Source of the DNA: Arsenophonus sp052174495
GTDB taxonomy: Bacteria > Pseudomonadota > Gammaproteobacteria > Enterobacterales > Enterobacteriaceae
Direction of reading: 5' to 3'
Length of the DNA stretch: 64,000 bases
NCBI GenBank assembly: GCA_052174495.1
Contig: JBQMRR010000084.1
Span: 59,273 to 123,272 of the forward strand
Position 1 is the first letter of the stretch. Each line of letters starts with the position of its first letter. The translations under genes were made by a program, and so were the position numbers. The notes beneath the pieces were generated by a model. It was not told the origin of the DNA and made no database searches. It saw only the letters and a list, made by a program, of their open reading frames with translations. This document shows positions 1 through 10,284 of the stretch, piece after piece.

Positions 1-77
1 TGCTTTTTCATTATTCACTATTTTATTAAAAATAAAGCCTTCGCTATCATAGCGGTCGATTACTAATTATCTAATAT

Positions 78-1022
78 TTAAATTAATGTTTTTCTAATTC
101 GGCTATGATATTCTTTTATCATTTGAGGTGTTAGCATTTTGCGATGTTCATCAAGTACGACACCACCAACATCATCGGCAATACGTTGTGCTGCTTGCAA
201 CATCAATTTGAAATTTTGTGCTGAGTTACCATACGAAGGTAAGATCATAAATATAGATATACCCGGTGTGCTGAAAACAGACATAGCCTCTGGCTCAAAA
301 GAACCTGGTTTTACCATATTAACTAAGCTAAATAAAATCTTCTCAGAATCAAAAGGATCAACATAACGATGAAATATCTCTCTTTTACCAAACTGAAAAC
401 CCGATTGAAAAATACTTTGTAACAATAAAGTACCGCCTAAAACTTTACCTTGCAGTGCCGCAACATGCAAAACAATAACAATATCCTTTTTATTAGCTTC
501 ATCAGCTAAATTACTTTGTTGTTTTTCACTATTAGGATGTTTATGGTCACAAATAACTTGTTGGCTGCTTTGTGCTATATTTGTTACAAAAGATGTTTCT
601 CTTTCTTCACTATTAATTAAATTTAACATAGGATCAGAAATTTCAAGTTCAAGCTGCTTAATCTGAACACTTTTTTTTTGTTTAGAACGAAATCTAATTT
701 CTACTTCAGTTTTAGCTAAAAAAAGATGATCGTTAGGTGTTTTAACTACATTAGATGATTTAGACTTTTGAGAGGCAAATTGTTTATTTGTCTTCTTATT
801 AGTTACTTCAGATCCTGATTGTTGTGCATTCATTACTTTATTGACAATAGGTGGATCGCCTGTGTTCTCATGAGCATTCTGATTATGTTGCTTACAGCTC
901 TTCATGGGCCGATCTTTAAATAGCTTCGAACTCTCTTTACGACTTGTCCAAAACCCATATAACAGTAAAGTTATTATTGCTACTGTACAAACGATCACTA
1001 ATATTGGACGCAAATCCTGCAT
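78..1022 (-). CDS. zipA: Cell division protein ZipA
   Basis: ZipA tethers FtsZ protofilaments to the inner membrane at the early divisome. The protein has 314 residues and starts MQDLRPILVIVCTVA, one N-terminal membrane segment (about residues 6-26), followed by the family's basic patch (SRKESSKLF). A long polar, low-complexity linker spans about 40-180; it is rich in K, N and Q where E. coli has P/Q, an effect of AT bias. The C-terminal FtsZ-binding domain (about 180-314) is well kept, with blocks such as FSLVNMVKPGSF and QNFKLMLQAAQRIADDVGG. It is divergent from cysZ, as in E. coli. The start is the ATG at 1022. Identification is secure; ligA, the usual next gene, would lie beyond the left edge and cannot be judged. 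Confidence 0.97.
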   Translation of the reverse strand: MQDLRPILVIVCTVAIITLLLYGFWTSRKESSKLFKDRPMKSCKQHNQNAHENTGDPPIVNKVMNAQQSGSEVTNKKTNKQFASQKSKSSNVVKTPNDHLFLAKTEVEIRFRSKQKKSVQIKQLELEISDPMLNLINSEERETSFVTNIAQSSQQVICDHKHPNSEKQQSNLADEANKKDIVIVLHVAALQGKVLGGTLLLQSIFQSGFQFGKREIFHRYVDPFDSEKILFSLVNMVKPGSFEPEAMSVFSTPGISIFMILPSYGNSAQNFKLMLQAAQRIADDVGGVVLDEHRKMLTPQMIKEYHSRIRKTLI

Positions 1023-1238
1023 CGTTCTATCTCTGTTGTTTGAAAATAATTGCCACTATGGCGGTATCATTATATTAAGAGTATTTAGGAATAACGTTAA
1101 GTGCAACCCTCTACATAATTTTCTTATAAAAAGTTAAATATTTATTATTTTTTCGCTGTTTTAACCAAAAAAATACTAGCCAGCTAAAAATCCTATCTAT
1201 ATCATACAAGATTAAATTTTAAGGAGATCATATAAAAT

Positions 1239-2000
1239 ATGATTAATTCAATAAAATCACTAAAAACTGCGAATGGTTTCTATTATTTTTTTCAAGGATG
1301 CCAGCTAGTTACTCGCCTAAATATAAGGCGTTTTATTATTTTACCTCTATTAGCAAATATTATTTTACTCAGTAGTGCCTTTTGGTGGCTTTATAGTAAA
1401 TTAGGTGACTGGATTCAAACATTACTTTCTTATTTTTCTAGTTGGATGCACTGGTTAAGTTATCTAATATGGCCTGTTTTGGTGATCTCTATTTTACTTG
1501 TATTTAGCTACTTCTTTAGTACCATCGCTAATTTTATTGCTTCTCCTTTTAATGGCTGGTTAGCAGAAAAATTGGAAGCCGAATTAATGGGAACACCAAC
1601 AGCAGATACCAGTTTTTCAGCATTTATTGTAGACATACCGCGAATCTTAGTGCGGGAAGCAACTAAATTATATTACTATTTTACTCGTCTTATTCCGTTG
1701 TTTATCTTATTTTTTATTCCAGGTATTGGTCAAACAATCGCACCAATTTTATGGTTTTTATTTGGTGCCTGGATGATGACAATTCAATATTGTGATTATC
1801 CTTTTGATAATCATAAAGTAAAATTTAATGAAATGAAGTTAGCGCTTGCTAATAATCGAACAATCAGTATCCAGTTTGGAGCATTAGTCAATTTACTAAC
1901 AATGATCCCGATTATAAATTTAGTTATTATGCCTGTTGCAATCTGTGGTGCAACAGCAATGTGGGTTGATCTTTATCGTTTTCGATATGGCAACCATTAA
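1239..2000 (+). CDS. cysZ: Sulfate transporter CysZ
   Basis: CysZ is an inner-membrane sulfate permease that feeds assimilatory sulfate reduction and cysteine synthesis. The 253 residues equal the E. coli length. Hydrophobic segments lie at about 32-55, 72-104, 151-184 and 212-243, with the family blocks FFSTIANFIASPFNG, IPGIGQTIAPILWFLF and IQYCDYPFDNHKV intact. The ATG at 1239 follows a strong AAGGAG ribosome site with slightly long spacing. The gene is divergent from zipA, as in E. coli. The partner cysK, which normally follows, is a pseudogene (4410-5182), so either another cysteine synthase exists elsewhere or this transporter has lost its original pathway context. Confidence 0.96.
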   Translation: MINSIKSLKTANGFYYFFQGCQLVTRLNIRRFIILPLLANIILLSSAFWWLYSKLGDWIQTLLSYFSSWMHWLSYLIWPVLVISILLVFSYFFSTIANFIASPFNGWLAEKLEAELMGTPTADTSFSAFIVDIPRILVREATKLYYYFTRLIPLFILFFIPGIGQTIAPILWFLFGAWMMTIQYCDYPFDNHKVKFNEMKLALANNRTISIQFGALVNLLTMIPIINLVIMPVAICGATAMWVDLYRFRYGNH

Positions 2001-2234
2001 CAGAAATTCTGAGGTTAACTAAAATTTTTTAGCACTAACTTCAGCTATTCTAAGATATTAATAATAATTAAAAATAATTGTGGCATATTTGATGTTGATA
2101 ACCACAATCAAAATAAAATAAGCTTAATTATTTGCTTTCATATTATTATATGATCTATTCGCGCAATCCTATTTATACCAATAGGACTAAGGAACAATTT
2201 CGAGGAAATATTATAATGATTAGGCATCTTTTTA

Positions 2235-3022
2235 CTAAAGAATAGAATGGTTTTTTTTGAATAATTTAGGTTTAGTTTTTAACTAACCTTTACAGATTGC
2301 ACTGGAGTTTTACTACCAAATACACTGATTAGATAGTTCCTAACTATCTAGCCAAACATATTGATGCAAATGTGATCTCAAACTCTTGATCAGAATTGAA
2401 ATGATAGCTTTAAGCTACTATATATGTACCTATTAAATCACTTGATCAATCATTTTTTTGAAAATGCCTCAGCGAGCTAAGTCAGTTTTTATACTAAGCT
2501 ATGTATAAAAACAGTTGAATTCTTGTTTTCTAGTAATTAAATATTTTTATAGACTGAAAGGTAGTCTGTAAATTCTTTCCTATTATCTATTAAGTATGAT
2601 GGATATTCATAGACTGTTCGATTAAGATGACATGAGAAGTATTGAGAATTGGGCGTAATTTTAGACTTGTAAAGGCATATAAAAACCTATTAAGTATCGT
2701 GATCTATAGATAGAAAAAGATAACATCGTAAAATTTTGTTTAGAATTTGCAGAAAACATTTTGCACTAGCTGTAGATAAACAAGCTCGTAACTTTTAAGC
2801 ACTTTATGTTTGAGCTTAGATTTCTTTTTTCCTGCTTTATTTCATGCAAATCTTTACCTCTATTCTGCGCAAACAGAGATTTAGATCAGATCAAGATATA
2901 ACAGGATTTAAGAATTCACGTATGACGACTGCTAGCAGATCATCGAGAGGAGAAAAACGTTTTTCGTAAGAAAACTACTATGACTTCTTGAGCGGGCAAC
3001 AGCGTCATCAGCAAATAATTGG
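2235..3022 (-). mobile_element. IS481-family fossil, copy 1
   Basis: The minus strand carries a decayed IS481 (DDE, rve-type) transposase. The related copies together show the family blocks YATKYVFTYLYK, NGKEFTGRLLG and HIQMNYMVERF, equivalent to the usual ATRWVF / DNGKEFTDRLFG / QTNGMVERFNG. No frame stays open. It lies immediately left of a divergent IS1595 fossil, and the same junction recurs at 12640 and 59465. Boundaries are estimated from alignment with copies 2 and 3. Confidence 0.72.
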
Positions 3023-3054
3023 AAATATAATTATAATCATCAGTGTATTTTAAA

Positions 3055-4264
3055 AAAAGGTTATTAGTAGAAATCTATTTATTATGTAAAGGATTTTTAC
3101 TACAGCGGTTCCCATAAAAAAGCGAACAATCATACAGATTAAATAAACTATTTCCTTACTCCATGCTAATATAAGGCTGCATATCATTAGTGTTAGCTCA
3201 GCAATAATTTGTTGGATGATGTTAATTCATACATTCAAGCAACTCATTTTGCTTTATTCTACTCATATTATTACAGTGAATATGTTAATTACTGCAGATC
3301 ATTCATTATGGTTATAGATATATCATTGGAAAATTCTGATTACAAAAAAGATTTAACAAAATTATTAAAAGTCCTCTGGCAAAAACTACATTGCAAGAAT
3401 AAATGCTTTATTTATCTGTGGTGTATGTTAAATAGTTTAACTTTACGGGAGTAAACAAAACAAACAGACATTTATAAAAAACGTTTATATGGTGTCACTG
3501 TTTCCTCTCTTCAGCAGAGAAAGTTAATATAAATGCACTAAGTGATATTGTTAAAATGAATGGAAATATTTTTCCTTGAATCTTTTAAATGGAAGCACCA
3601 TATCTCAATATAGAAAAAGTAGAAATGAGGGTGTGGAAAAAGATAAAAAGAACAAATCATGTTTTAAATCCTCTGAGATCAATAAGTTCAGATAAGCAAT
3701 TAAACTTTTGAAAAGTTTAATGCATAGAATGTCTTGGTTGTTTTCTTGAGCTGATCCTCTATAAGAATTCATCCTTTATTCGGATGGAGTTAAATGGTAT
3801 GTAACCTTTACTAGCGAGCATGAAATTGGTTACAATCATCTAATAAGGATGAATGATTACAAAGTTATTAGTAAGAAAATTTTATATTAAAATATAAATT
3901 ATACAATCCTATTGAAAGGGATAGCTGAATAGATTTTCATAGATAGGAGTCTTTATTTACTAAATTAGTTGACCTGTAGTAATTTGTTTGAAATCTCAAC
4001 AATTAAGATATAGAGATAGTTATAAATTGTTCTATGAGCAAAGCGCGAGCTTTATTAATATAGATGATATCAATATCATCTTGTTTTTGCCCTTACCAGA
4101 GAGTTTGGACATACCATAACGTTTACTAAAAGTGGAGGCAAGTTCTTTTATACTGGTTGAAAGAGAATCTTTGATTTTATCTGTTCTAGTTTCCTGATGA
4201 TGAAGATAATTCATCATTATATTTCTCAATATATTCCTTAGAGCCATATTGCTATGAATATGGC
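3055..4264 (+). mobile_element. IS1595-family fossil, copy 1
   Basis: This is a decayed plus-strand transposase of the IS1595 (ISXO2-like) type. Readable pieces in order are LWQKLHCKNKCFIYL, a run ending NSLTLRE (family: LTLRESAK), remains of the WRHRFL helix, the IVEVDE-YFLESFKG block seen better in sister copies, EHEIGYNHL, and the C-terminal FHI-N-NSY-SRLK..FHG region. The right end has a perfect hairpin, GCCATATT (4243-4250) with AATATGGC (4257-4264), probably the transposase terminator. Minus-strand open frames such as 4032-4247 are chance frames within it. Confidence 0.75.
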
Positions 4265-4409
4265 TGTATGATGAGGATCTAGATAATAATCCAGGACCAA
4301 AGACTCACTAAAAATTGAATCATATAATCCTATTTTTAGTATAAAATGATATATTGGAGCGAATATAATTTTAGGATCCCCAAAAAGGTCTGTTAGCTTT
4401 TAAATTACT

Positions 4410-5182
4410 CAAATTAACAACCAATAAATTTTAATTAAGCCAACTGGTGATAATACTGAGATTGCTCTGGATTACATTGCTGGCACGTTACGGATATAAG
4501 CTTGCTTTACTATGCCTAAAGCAATAAATATTAAGTGCCATAAATTATTAAAATCGCTTACTGCTAATCTAGTTTTAAACTGAAAATCTAAGGGAATGAA
4601 TGGCAGCATTGAAAGCAATCAAAATTATTTCCATTACTGCTCCTCCTGATCATTATTTTCTTTTACAATAACTTAAAACTCACCTATCCTGAATTTTACC
4701 AAAAACGAGTGGTACCAAAATTTGATAAGATACTGATGATTAAATCGCTGCTGTTGCATTTGAAGTTAATGTTAGTGGTTGCCTTATTGGTATTAGCGTT
4801 AGCTAAAAATAGCAGGCGATGAGGCTATTTAAATAGTATTGTCGAATTAGCTATTATTATCAATAATAAGTTAGTCATATTGGGTGACTAAGAAATAAAA
4901 GCTTCCTAACTCAAAATCTAAGATATAGAGGTGCTAGTTTTATCTCTGATAATTTAGACCTTTCTCTTATTGATGATATATTGTTATTAGTGATGACGAA
5001 GCGATATGAATCGCTCGTCTAAATTATACAGAAAGAAGGTATTTTGCAGGTACATCATTAGGGGCTGCAGTTTTTACGGCAGCTAAATTAGCAGAAAAGC
5101 CATAGAATTTTAAATAAAAATATTTTGGTTGTTTTACTTTTTCCAGTAAATTTTATTAAAATACAGATTTATTTTTGTTGCT
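4410..5182 (+). pseudogene. cysK: cysK pseudogene (cysteine synthase A)
   Basis: CysK condenses O-acetylserine with sulfide to make cysteine. Broken pieces line up in order with the enzyme. IKPTGDNTEIALDYIAG (from about 4430) corresponds to EPTSGNTGIALAYVA, the PLP-phosphate loop. Then come TMP...KLLKSLTANLVL (about 4510-4600), GASFISDNLDLSLID (about 4930) and EGILAGTSLGAAVFTAAKL (about 5035), with SS-KFY-NTDLF at the end. There are several frameshifts and stops. The first 70 or so codons are missing or unreadable next to the IS1595 end. The position between cysZ and ptsH is the enterobacterial one, which supports the call independently. Confidence 0.88.
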
Positions 5183-5555
5183 AGATTAAGTTATTAAACA
5201 TTTTATGAACAATTAATTAAAAATTACTTTATAAAGTGCTTTTTATGTTGTAGATCAAAGTTTAGTACGTGTATTAAGATGATTTCTTAAAACGAGTTTA
5301 ATATTTAAGTTATTAATTATCTCAACAATCTAAATTTATTAAAATAAATAGTATATATTTACAAAATAAGACATAAAATAGGAAAATTATAATGTTTCCC
5401 TATAATGTTCTATATGCATAAAATTTATGATTGCTAATGTAGGAAAAATATTTTTCTTTTATTTTTACTGAAAAGTAGTACACAAATTTAGATTATTTCA
5501 GCTAAAATACTTTAGGTTTACTAATAAAAATATTAAATTTGTTGAGGGAAATGAT
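5183..5555. other. Non-coding stretch upstream of ptsH
   Basis: About 370 bp of very AT-rich DNA between the cysK remnant and ptsH. I see no gene or IS similarity. It must hold the ptsH promoter(s), but I cannot pick out a convincing -35/-10 pair or a CRP site. Confidence 0.5.
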
Positions 5556-5813
5556 ATGTTCCAACAAGAAGTTACTATCACAGCACCTAATGGTCTTCAC
5601 ACTCGCCCTGCGGCTCAGTTTGTCAAAGAGGCAAAAAATTTTTCTTCTGAAATTACACTTTCCTATAATGGAAAGTCCGCAAGTGCTAAAAGTTTATTTA
5701 AACTACAAACACTTGGCTTAACTCAAGGAACTGTTATCACTATTTCTGCTGAAGGTGAAGATGAGCAGAAAGCAGTAGAAGATCTAGTTAAGCTAATGGC
5801 TGAATTGAAGTAA
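5556..5813 (+). CDS. ptsH: Phosphocarrier protein HPr
   Basis: HPr carries phosphate from enzyme I to the sugar-specific EIIA proteins of the phosphotransferase system in the cytoplasm. All 85 residues align without gaps with E. coli HPr. The active His15 sits in NGLHTRPAA, and Ser46 in GKSASAKSLFKLQTLGL is kept. The ATG follows a clear GAGGGA ribosome site. It is the first gene of a ptsH-ptsI-crr cluster, followed after 141 bp by ptsI. Conservation here is far higher than in the neighbouring DNA, which points to strong selection. Confidence 0.99.
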   Translation: MFQQEVTITAPNGLHTRPAAQFVKEAKNFSSEITLSYNGKSASAKSLFKLQTLGLTQGTVITISAEGEDEQKAVEDLVKLMAELK

Positions 5814-5954
5814 CGAAATACGGGCAATGTAATATTTATCCTCTATTTTTTAATCCCTGGATACCTTTATTTGGGGATATCTATTTAACTATAAATATTA
5901 AAGCTAGTCATATGAGGTAATTATTTTTTGTTCATTGCTAGTAAGGTAATAATT

Positions 5955-7682
5955 ATGATTTCAGGAATTTCAGTATCACCAGGTATCGCCTTCGGTAAGG
6001 CATTAATTCTTAAAGAAGCACAAATTGTTGTTAATCAAAAGAAAATTTCTGATGACCAAATTAACACTGAAATTAATCGATTTATCGAAGGACGCGAAAA
6101 AGCAATAGCGCAATTAAAAATAATAAAAAAAACCGCAGAAAAAAATCTTGGTAAAGAAAAAGCAGAAATATTTGAAGGTCATATAATGCTGCTTGAAGAT
6201 AAAGAACTTGAAGAAGAAATTTTTTCTTTCATAAAAAAAGAGCACAAAACTGCAGATTCAGCAGCCCAAAAAGTAATTGAAGAACAAGCCATAGTATTAG
6301 AAGAATTAAATGACAAATATCTTAAGGAGCGTGCTGCTGATGTCAGAGATATTGGTAAACGTCTACTAAAAAATATTTTAAGGATGTCTATTGTTGATCT
6401 TGGTTCAATTACTGAAGAAGTCATTTTGGTTGCAGTAGATCTTACCCCCTCTGAAACAGCACAATTAAACTTGAAGAAAGTTCTTGGCTTTATTACCGAT
6501 AAAGGCGGACGCACTTCTCATACTTCAATTATGGCTAGATCGCTGGAAATTCCGGCTATTATTAGCACAAGCAATGCAACGAAGAATATCCAATCAAACG
6601 ATTATATTGTTTTAGATGCTATTAATAATCATATTTATCAAAATCCAACTGATAGCGAAATTGATAAGCTTAAGCAAATTAGAAGAGAATATTTACGTAA
6701 AAAAAATAACCTGACAAAATTGAAAGATTTGCCAGCAATAACTTTAGATGGTCATCAAGTTGAAGTTTGTGCAAATATTGCTACTGTACGTGATCTAGAA
6801 AGTGCTGAGCGTAATGGTGCTGAAGGTGTCGGCCTATATCGTACTGAATTTCTCTTTATGGATCGTAATAATTTACCTAGCGAAGAAGAGCAATTTGAGG
6901 CTTATAAAGCAGTCGCAGAAGCCATAGAGCCACAAGCTATCATTATTCGTACTATGGATATTGGTGGGGATAAAGATCTTCCCTATATGAACCTACCCAA
7001 AGAAGAAAATCCATTTCTTGGTTGGCGAGCAATTCGCATTTCTCTTTATCGCAAAGAAATCCTACATGCTCAATTGCGTGCTATCTTAAGAGCATCTGCT
7101 TTTGGTCAGCTACGTATTATGTTTCCCATGGTTATTTCTGTAGAAGAGATTCGTACTTTGAAAGAAGAGTTAGGAATACTTAAGCAGCAGTTAATCAAGG
7201 AAAAGCACGCTTTCGATAAATCAATTGAAGTTGGGATAATGATTGAAACACCAGCAGCTGCAGTTATTGCACATCATTTAGCAAAAGAAGTTGATTTTTT
7301 TAGTATTGGAACTAATGATCTAACACAATATACCTTAGCTGTTGATCGTGGAAATAATTTAATTTCTCATCTTTATAATCCAATGTCTCCTTCTGTATTA
7401 AAACTTATTAAACAAGTTATTGATGCTTCTCATTCAGAAGCTAAATGGACAGGTATGTGTGGTGAACTTGCTGGTGATGAACGTGCTACACTATTATTAC
7501 TTGGTATGGGATTAGATGAGTTTAGTATGAGTGCAATCTCAATTCCAAATATTAAAAAAATTATCCGAAATGCAAATTATATAGATGCAAAAATATTAGC
7601 AGAACAAGCTCTTAATAAACCAACAGCAAAGGAATTGATGGATTTGGTTGAAATATTTATTAAAGAAAAAACACTTTGTTAA
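5955..7682 (+). CDS. ptsI: PTS enzyme I (PEP-protein phosphotransferase)
   Basis: Enzyme I takes phosphate from PEP and passes it to HPr. From the ATG at 5955 the protein begins MISGISVSPGIAFGKALI and has 575 residues, the E. coli length; AAGG at 5943-5946 is a suitable ribosome site. The frame continues upstream to a TTG at 5928, but those nine residues have no counterpart in the family. The N-terminal HPr-binding and swivel domains contain the active histidine (His189) in GGRTSHTSIMARS. The C-terminal PEP barrel has GVGLYRTEFLFM, GTNDLTQYTLAVDRGN and the catalytic cysteine in KWTGMCGELAGD. No damage is visible. Confidence 0.98.
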   Translation: MISGISVSPGIAFGKALILKEAQIVVNQKKISDDQINTEINRFIEGREKAIAQLKIIKKTAEKNLGKEKAEIFEGHIMLLEDKELEEEIFSFIKKEHKTADSAAQKVIEEQAIVLEELNDKYLKERAADVRDIGKRLLKNILRMSIVDLGSITEEVILVAVDLTPSETAQLNLKKVLGFITDKGGRTSHTSIMARSLEIPAIISTSNATKNIQSNDYIVLDAINNHIYQNPTDSEIDKLKQIRREYLRKKNNLTKLKDLPAITLDGHQVEVCANIATVRDLESAERNGAEGVGLYRTEFLFMDRNNLPSEEEQFEAYKAVAEAIEPQAIIIRTMDIGGDKDLPYMNLPKEENPFLGWRAIRISLYRKEILHAQLRAILRASAFGQLRIMFPMVISVEEIRTLKEELGILKQQLIKEKHAFDKSIEVGIMIETPAAAVIAHHLAKEVDFFSIGTNDLTQYTLAVDRGNNLISHLYNPMSPSVLKLIKQVIDASHSEAKWTGMCGELAGDERATLLLLGMGLDEFSMSAISIPNIKKIIRNANYIDAKILAEQALNKPTAKELMDLVEIFIKEKTLC

Positions 7683-7736
7683 AGTTATCAACTAACTCTT
7701 GATCTTATAAGAAAATAATTAATTAGGAGAAGATCT

Positions 7737-8246
7737 ATGGGTCTGTTTAACAAACTTAAATTACTGGTTTTAGATGATAAAAATAACATTGCTAATATTG
7801 ATATTGTTGCTCCAATTTCAGGTAAAATTGTTAATATAGAAGATGTTCCAGACGTTGTTTTTTCTGAGAAAATTGTTGGTGATGGCGTTGCCATTAAGCC
7901 TACTGGTAATAAAATTGTTGCTCCAGTTGATGGGATTATTGGTAAAATATTTGAAACAAACCATGCATTTTCTATTGAATCAGATACTGGTATTGAATTA
8001 TTTGTCCATTTTGGTATTGATACAGTTGAATTAAAAGGTAAAGGATTTACCTGTCTAGCAGAGGAAGGGCAAAAAGTAAAAAAAGGCGATTTAGTGCTCG
8101 AACTTGATCTTGCATTATTAGAAGAAAAATCAAAATCAACATTAACACCTGTGGTTATTTCTAATATGGATAAAATAAAAGAGCTAACTAAACTAACTGG
8201 TTCTGTTCTTGTAGGTCATACCGTTATTATGCAGATAAAAAAATAA
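7737..8246 (+). CDS. crr: PTS glucose-type EIIA component (EIIA-Glc)
   Basis: EIIA-Glc accepts phosphate from HPr and passes it to EIIB of glucose-type permeases; in enterics it also signals to adenylate cyclase and non-PTS permeases. It has 169 residues, the E. coli length, starting MGLFNKLKLLVLDDK. Both active-site histidines are present: one in ETNHAFSIES (about residue 75) and the phospho-accepting one in ELFVHFGIDTVELKG (about 90). An AGGAGA ribosome site precedes the ATG. It lies 54 bp after ptsI and completes the operon. No sugar-specific EIIBC gene is visible in the window. Confidence 0.98.
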   Translation: MGLFNKLKLLVLDDKNNIANIDIVAPISGKIVNIEDVPDVVFSEKIVGDGVAIKPTGNKIVAPVDGIIGKIFETNHAFSIESDTGIELFVHFGIDTVELKGKGFTCLAEEGQKVKKGDLVLELDLALLEEKSKSTLTPVVISNMDKIKELTKLTGSVLVGHTVIMQIKK

Positions 8247-8369
8247 ACTACTTATTCTTCTCTTCATTAATTATTTATAAAAAATTTTTTTAGTTAATAG
8301 GAAGGATTCTATCCTAGAAATACTTATTTAGTTTGAGTTATTAACATATCTGTTGTATACCGATCAAAC

Positions 8370-9540
8370 TACGTTCTATGTAGTTCTTTATAAATCTATT
8401 CTCTATCCTTAAATTAGATATTCTCTATTACCATAGTTAACAGATAAAACCTACTTATCCAGATTCCAGCTCTTCTGAGCAGACAGGAGAGCTCAGAAAC
8501 CATTTGAAACGGTTGTTTTTCAAACTATATCCCTCTTCGCGCGTCAGCTTCATAGCCTCACTATCACAAAAATCGACTTCAATTAGATTAGTTGCTCTTA
8601 TTGATGCCCAGTGCACTGATAAAAAATTGTAGAATCTCAGACATTCTTCTCGCTCTTTCTCCAGCATTTTCATCGCTGTGTAGAATACACTAAAAACCTT
8701 ACAGAAAATATCAAGAGTTTTATTAGTGGCATCACGGCTCTTTGGTAGTCATATTTTCCTTGCAGTCTCTTCTTACCAAGAACTCTCAGTTTCATATTTA
8801 TAAAAAGTAAAGTACCAGCACATTAGCTATTTGTTTTTATGTATCTAATAAGATTGATGGTGCGTATCTTGGAATATCTTTCCTATTACATTCTAAAAAT
8901 TAAAACATTGTTTTTCATGCCAAGCTAAGGAAATATATGGTTAAGGAACACCACTCACGCGGTCATCCAGAAGTTCGGATCAGTGCGATTTTGACTCTTG
9001 GTAATCACTTTTGACTGTACCTATCTCCTTACTTTCATGCAGTGATACCGATAATGAGCAAGAGATAAAGACGATTAGCTTGACTAAGAAAACGGTATAT
9101 GCTTTTTGCTAAAAAATAAACGTAACGCGTATCGCTAAATCACGCAGACGTTATTATTTATGCTCTTCAAGCTTATTAGTGTTTTAATCTACTAATAGTA
9201 CTAGCAGAGAGGAGAGATCATGTGCTTCTCATCGAAAAATCCCCCTTTAGGGCTTTGTGTAATCACCGGTGCCTATTCCTCGCAGGTATATGGGCATGAA
9301 AAGCAACTCTTTGTAACTTTTTCACATTTCAGGTAAGGTGTACCAAGAAGATCTTGAAGGATATTCTGTTGTTCTTGCAATTCTTGACCTTAGTCACATT
9401 AATCTCAATATCACCAATAGCAATTTGTATAGTTCGTTATGGCAATAAATAACCATTATGGATTGGGCGTCTAGATTCTCACTATTAGTAGGATACGTCA
9501 GCATCTCAAAAACTTGATTACCAAGAAGTGAGTATAACTT
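8370..9540 (-). mobile_element. IS256-family fossil, copy A
   Basis: The minus strand holds a decayed IS256-type transposase. The open frame at 8455-8673 reads LEKEREECLRFYNF followed by VHWASIRATNLIE, equivalent to the family's DREELLAFYDFPAEHW..LRTTNPIES. The left end shows the shared block around CTCTATCCTTAAATTAGA found at the 3' end of every copy, and the right end the shared GATACG-CAGCATCTC block. No full-length frame survives. With copy B on the other side it brackets pth in opposite orientation. Confidence 0.82.
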
Positions 9541-9627
9541 ATCACGTATTGCTAATTGTAAATATGAATGAATTCATTAATAATAATACATGTAAATATA
9601 ATTTACTAAAGATATATTATGATACTA

Positions 9628-10221
9628 TCAATTAGATGCTTTAAAAGCATGTAACTGGTTTACTGCTTTATCAACCCCTTCATTAAGCAAGATCGAAGTG
9701 CAACGTATTGCTTCATTAATGCTCTTATCGATTAATTTTTGTTCTTGTAAAGTAGGTTTATTTAACACAAAACTGACAACTTTATTTTTATCACCTGGAT
9801 GACCAATACCGATGCGTAAACGGTAAAAATTAGGATTGTTGCCCAGTTTGTTTTGAATATCTTTAAGACCATTGTGCCCGCCATTGTTGCCGCCTAATTT
9901 TATTTTAGCGCTTCCTGGCATTAAATCTAATTCATCATGAGAAACAAGAATTTCAGATGGTTTTATGCTATAAAAATTAGCTAATGCTAACACTGATTTT
10001 CCACTAAAATTCATATATGTTGTCGGTATTAGTAATCGAATATCATTATTCGCTAAGTTAATACTACCAGTATAACCAAAAAATTTATTTTCTTTTTTTA
10101 GTAATTGATTACATTGCTTGGCTAATAATTCGACGTACCAGGCACCAGCATTATGCCGAGTCAGTATATATTCAGAATCTGGGTTAGCCAGACCGACAAT
10201 TAATTTTATTTTATTTATCAT
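9628..10221 (-). CDS. pth: Peptidyl-tRNA hydrolase
   Basis: Pth cleaves the ester bond of peptidyl-tRNAs that drop off the ribosome, recycling tRNA; it is essential in E. coli. The 197 residues cover the whole family. KLIVGLANPDSEYILTRHNAG carries the catalytic histidine (about residue 22, in TRHNAGAW). Other blocks are TTYMNFSGKSV, SHDELDLMPGSAKIKLGG, GGHNGLKDIQNKLGNN and RLRIGIGHPGDKNKV. The start is the ATG at 10221. In E. coli this gene sits near prs, as it does here once the intervening fossil IS elements are discounted. Confidence 0.98.
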   Translation of the reverse strand: MINKIKLIVGLANPDSEYILTRHNAGAWYVELLAKQCNQLLKKENKFFGYTGSINLANNDIRLLIPTTYMNFSGKSVLALANFYSIKPSEILVSHDELDLMPGSAKIKLGGNNGGHNGLKDIQNKLGNNPNFYRLRIGIGHPGDKNKVVSFVLNKPTLQEQKLIDKSINEAIRCTSILLNEGVDKAVNQLHAFKASN

Positions 10222-10284
10222 ATTCTTTCACTATTTAGTGGTTTTAATTAAAAAATATACTTTACCTTTTCTAACAACCGAGTA

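Noticed and set aside
5928..5954. Upstream TTG start for ptsI
   Set aside because: The extra nine residues are absent from the family, and the ATG at 5955 has its own ribosome site and gives the exact E. coli length.
8455..8673. Minus-strand 72-codon open frame as a novel small gene
   Set aside because: Its text is the C-terminal DREELL..FYDF..HW..TTN region of an IS256 transposase.
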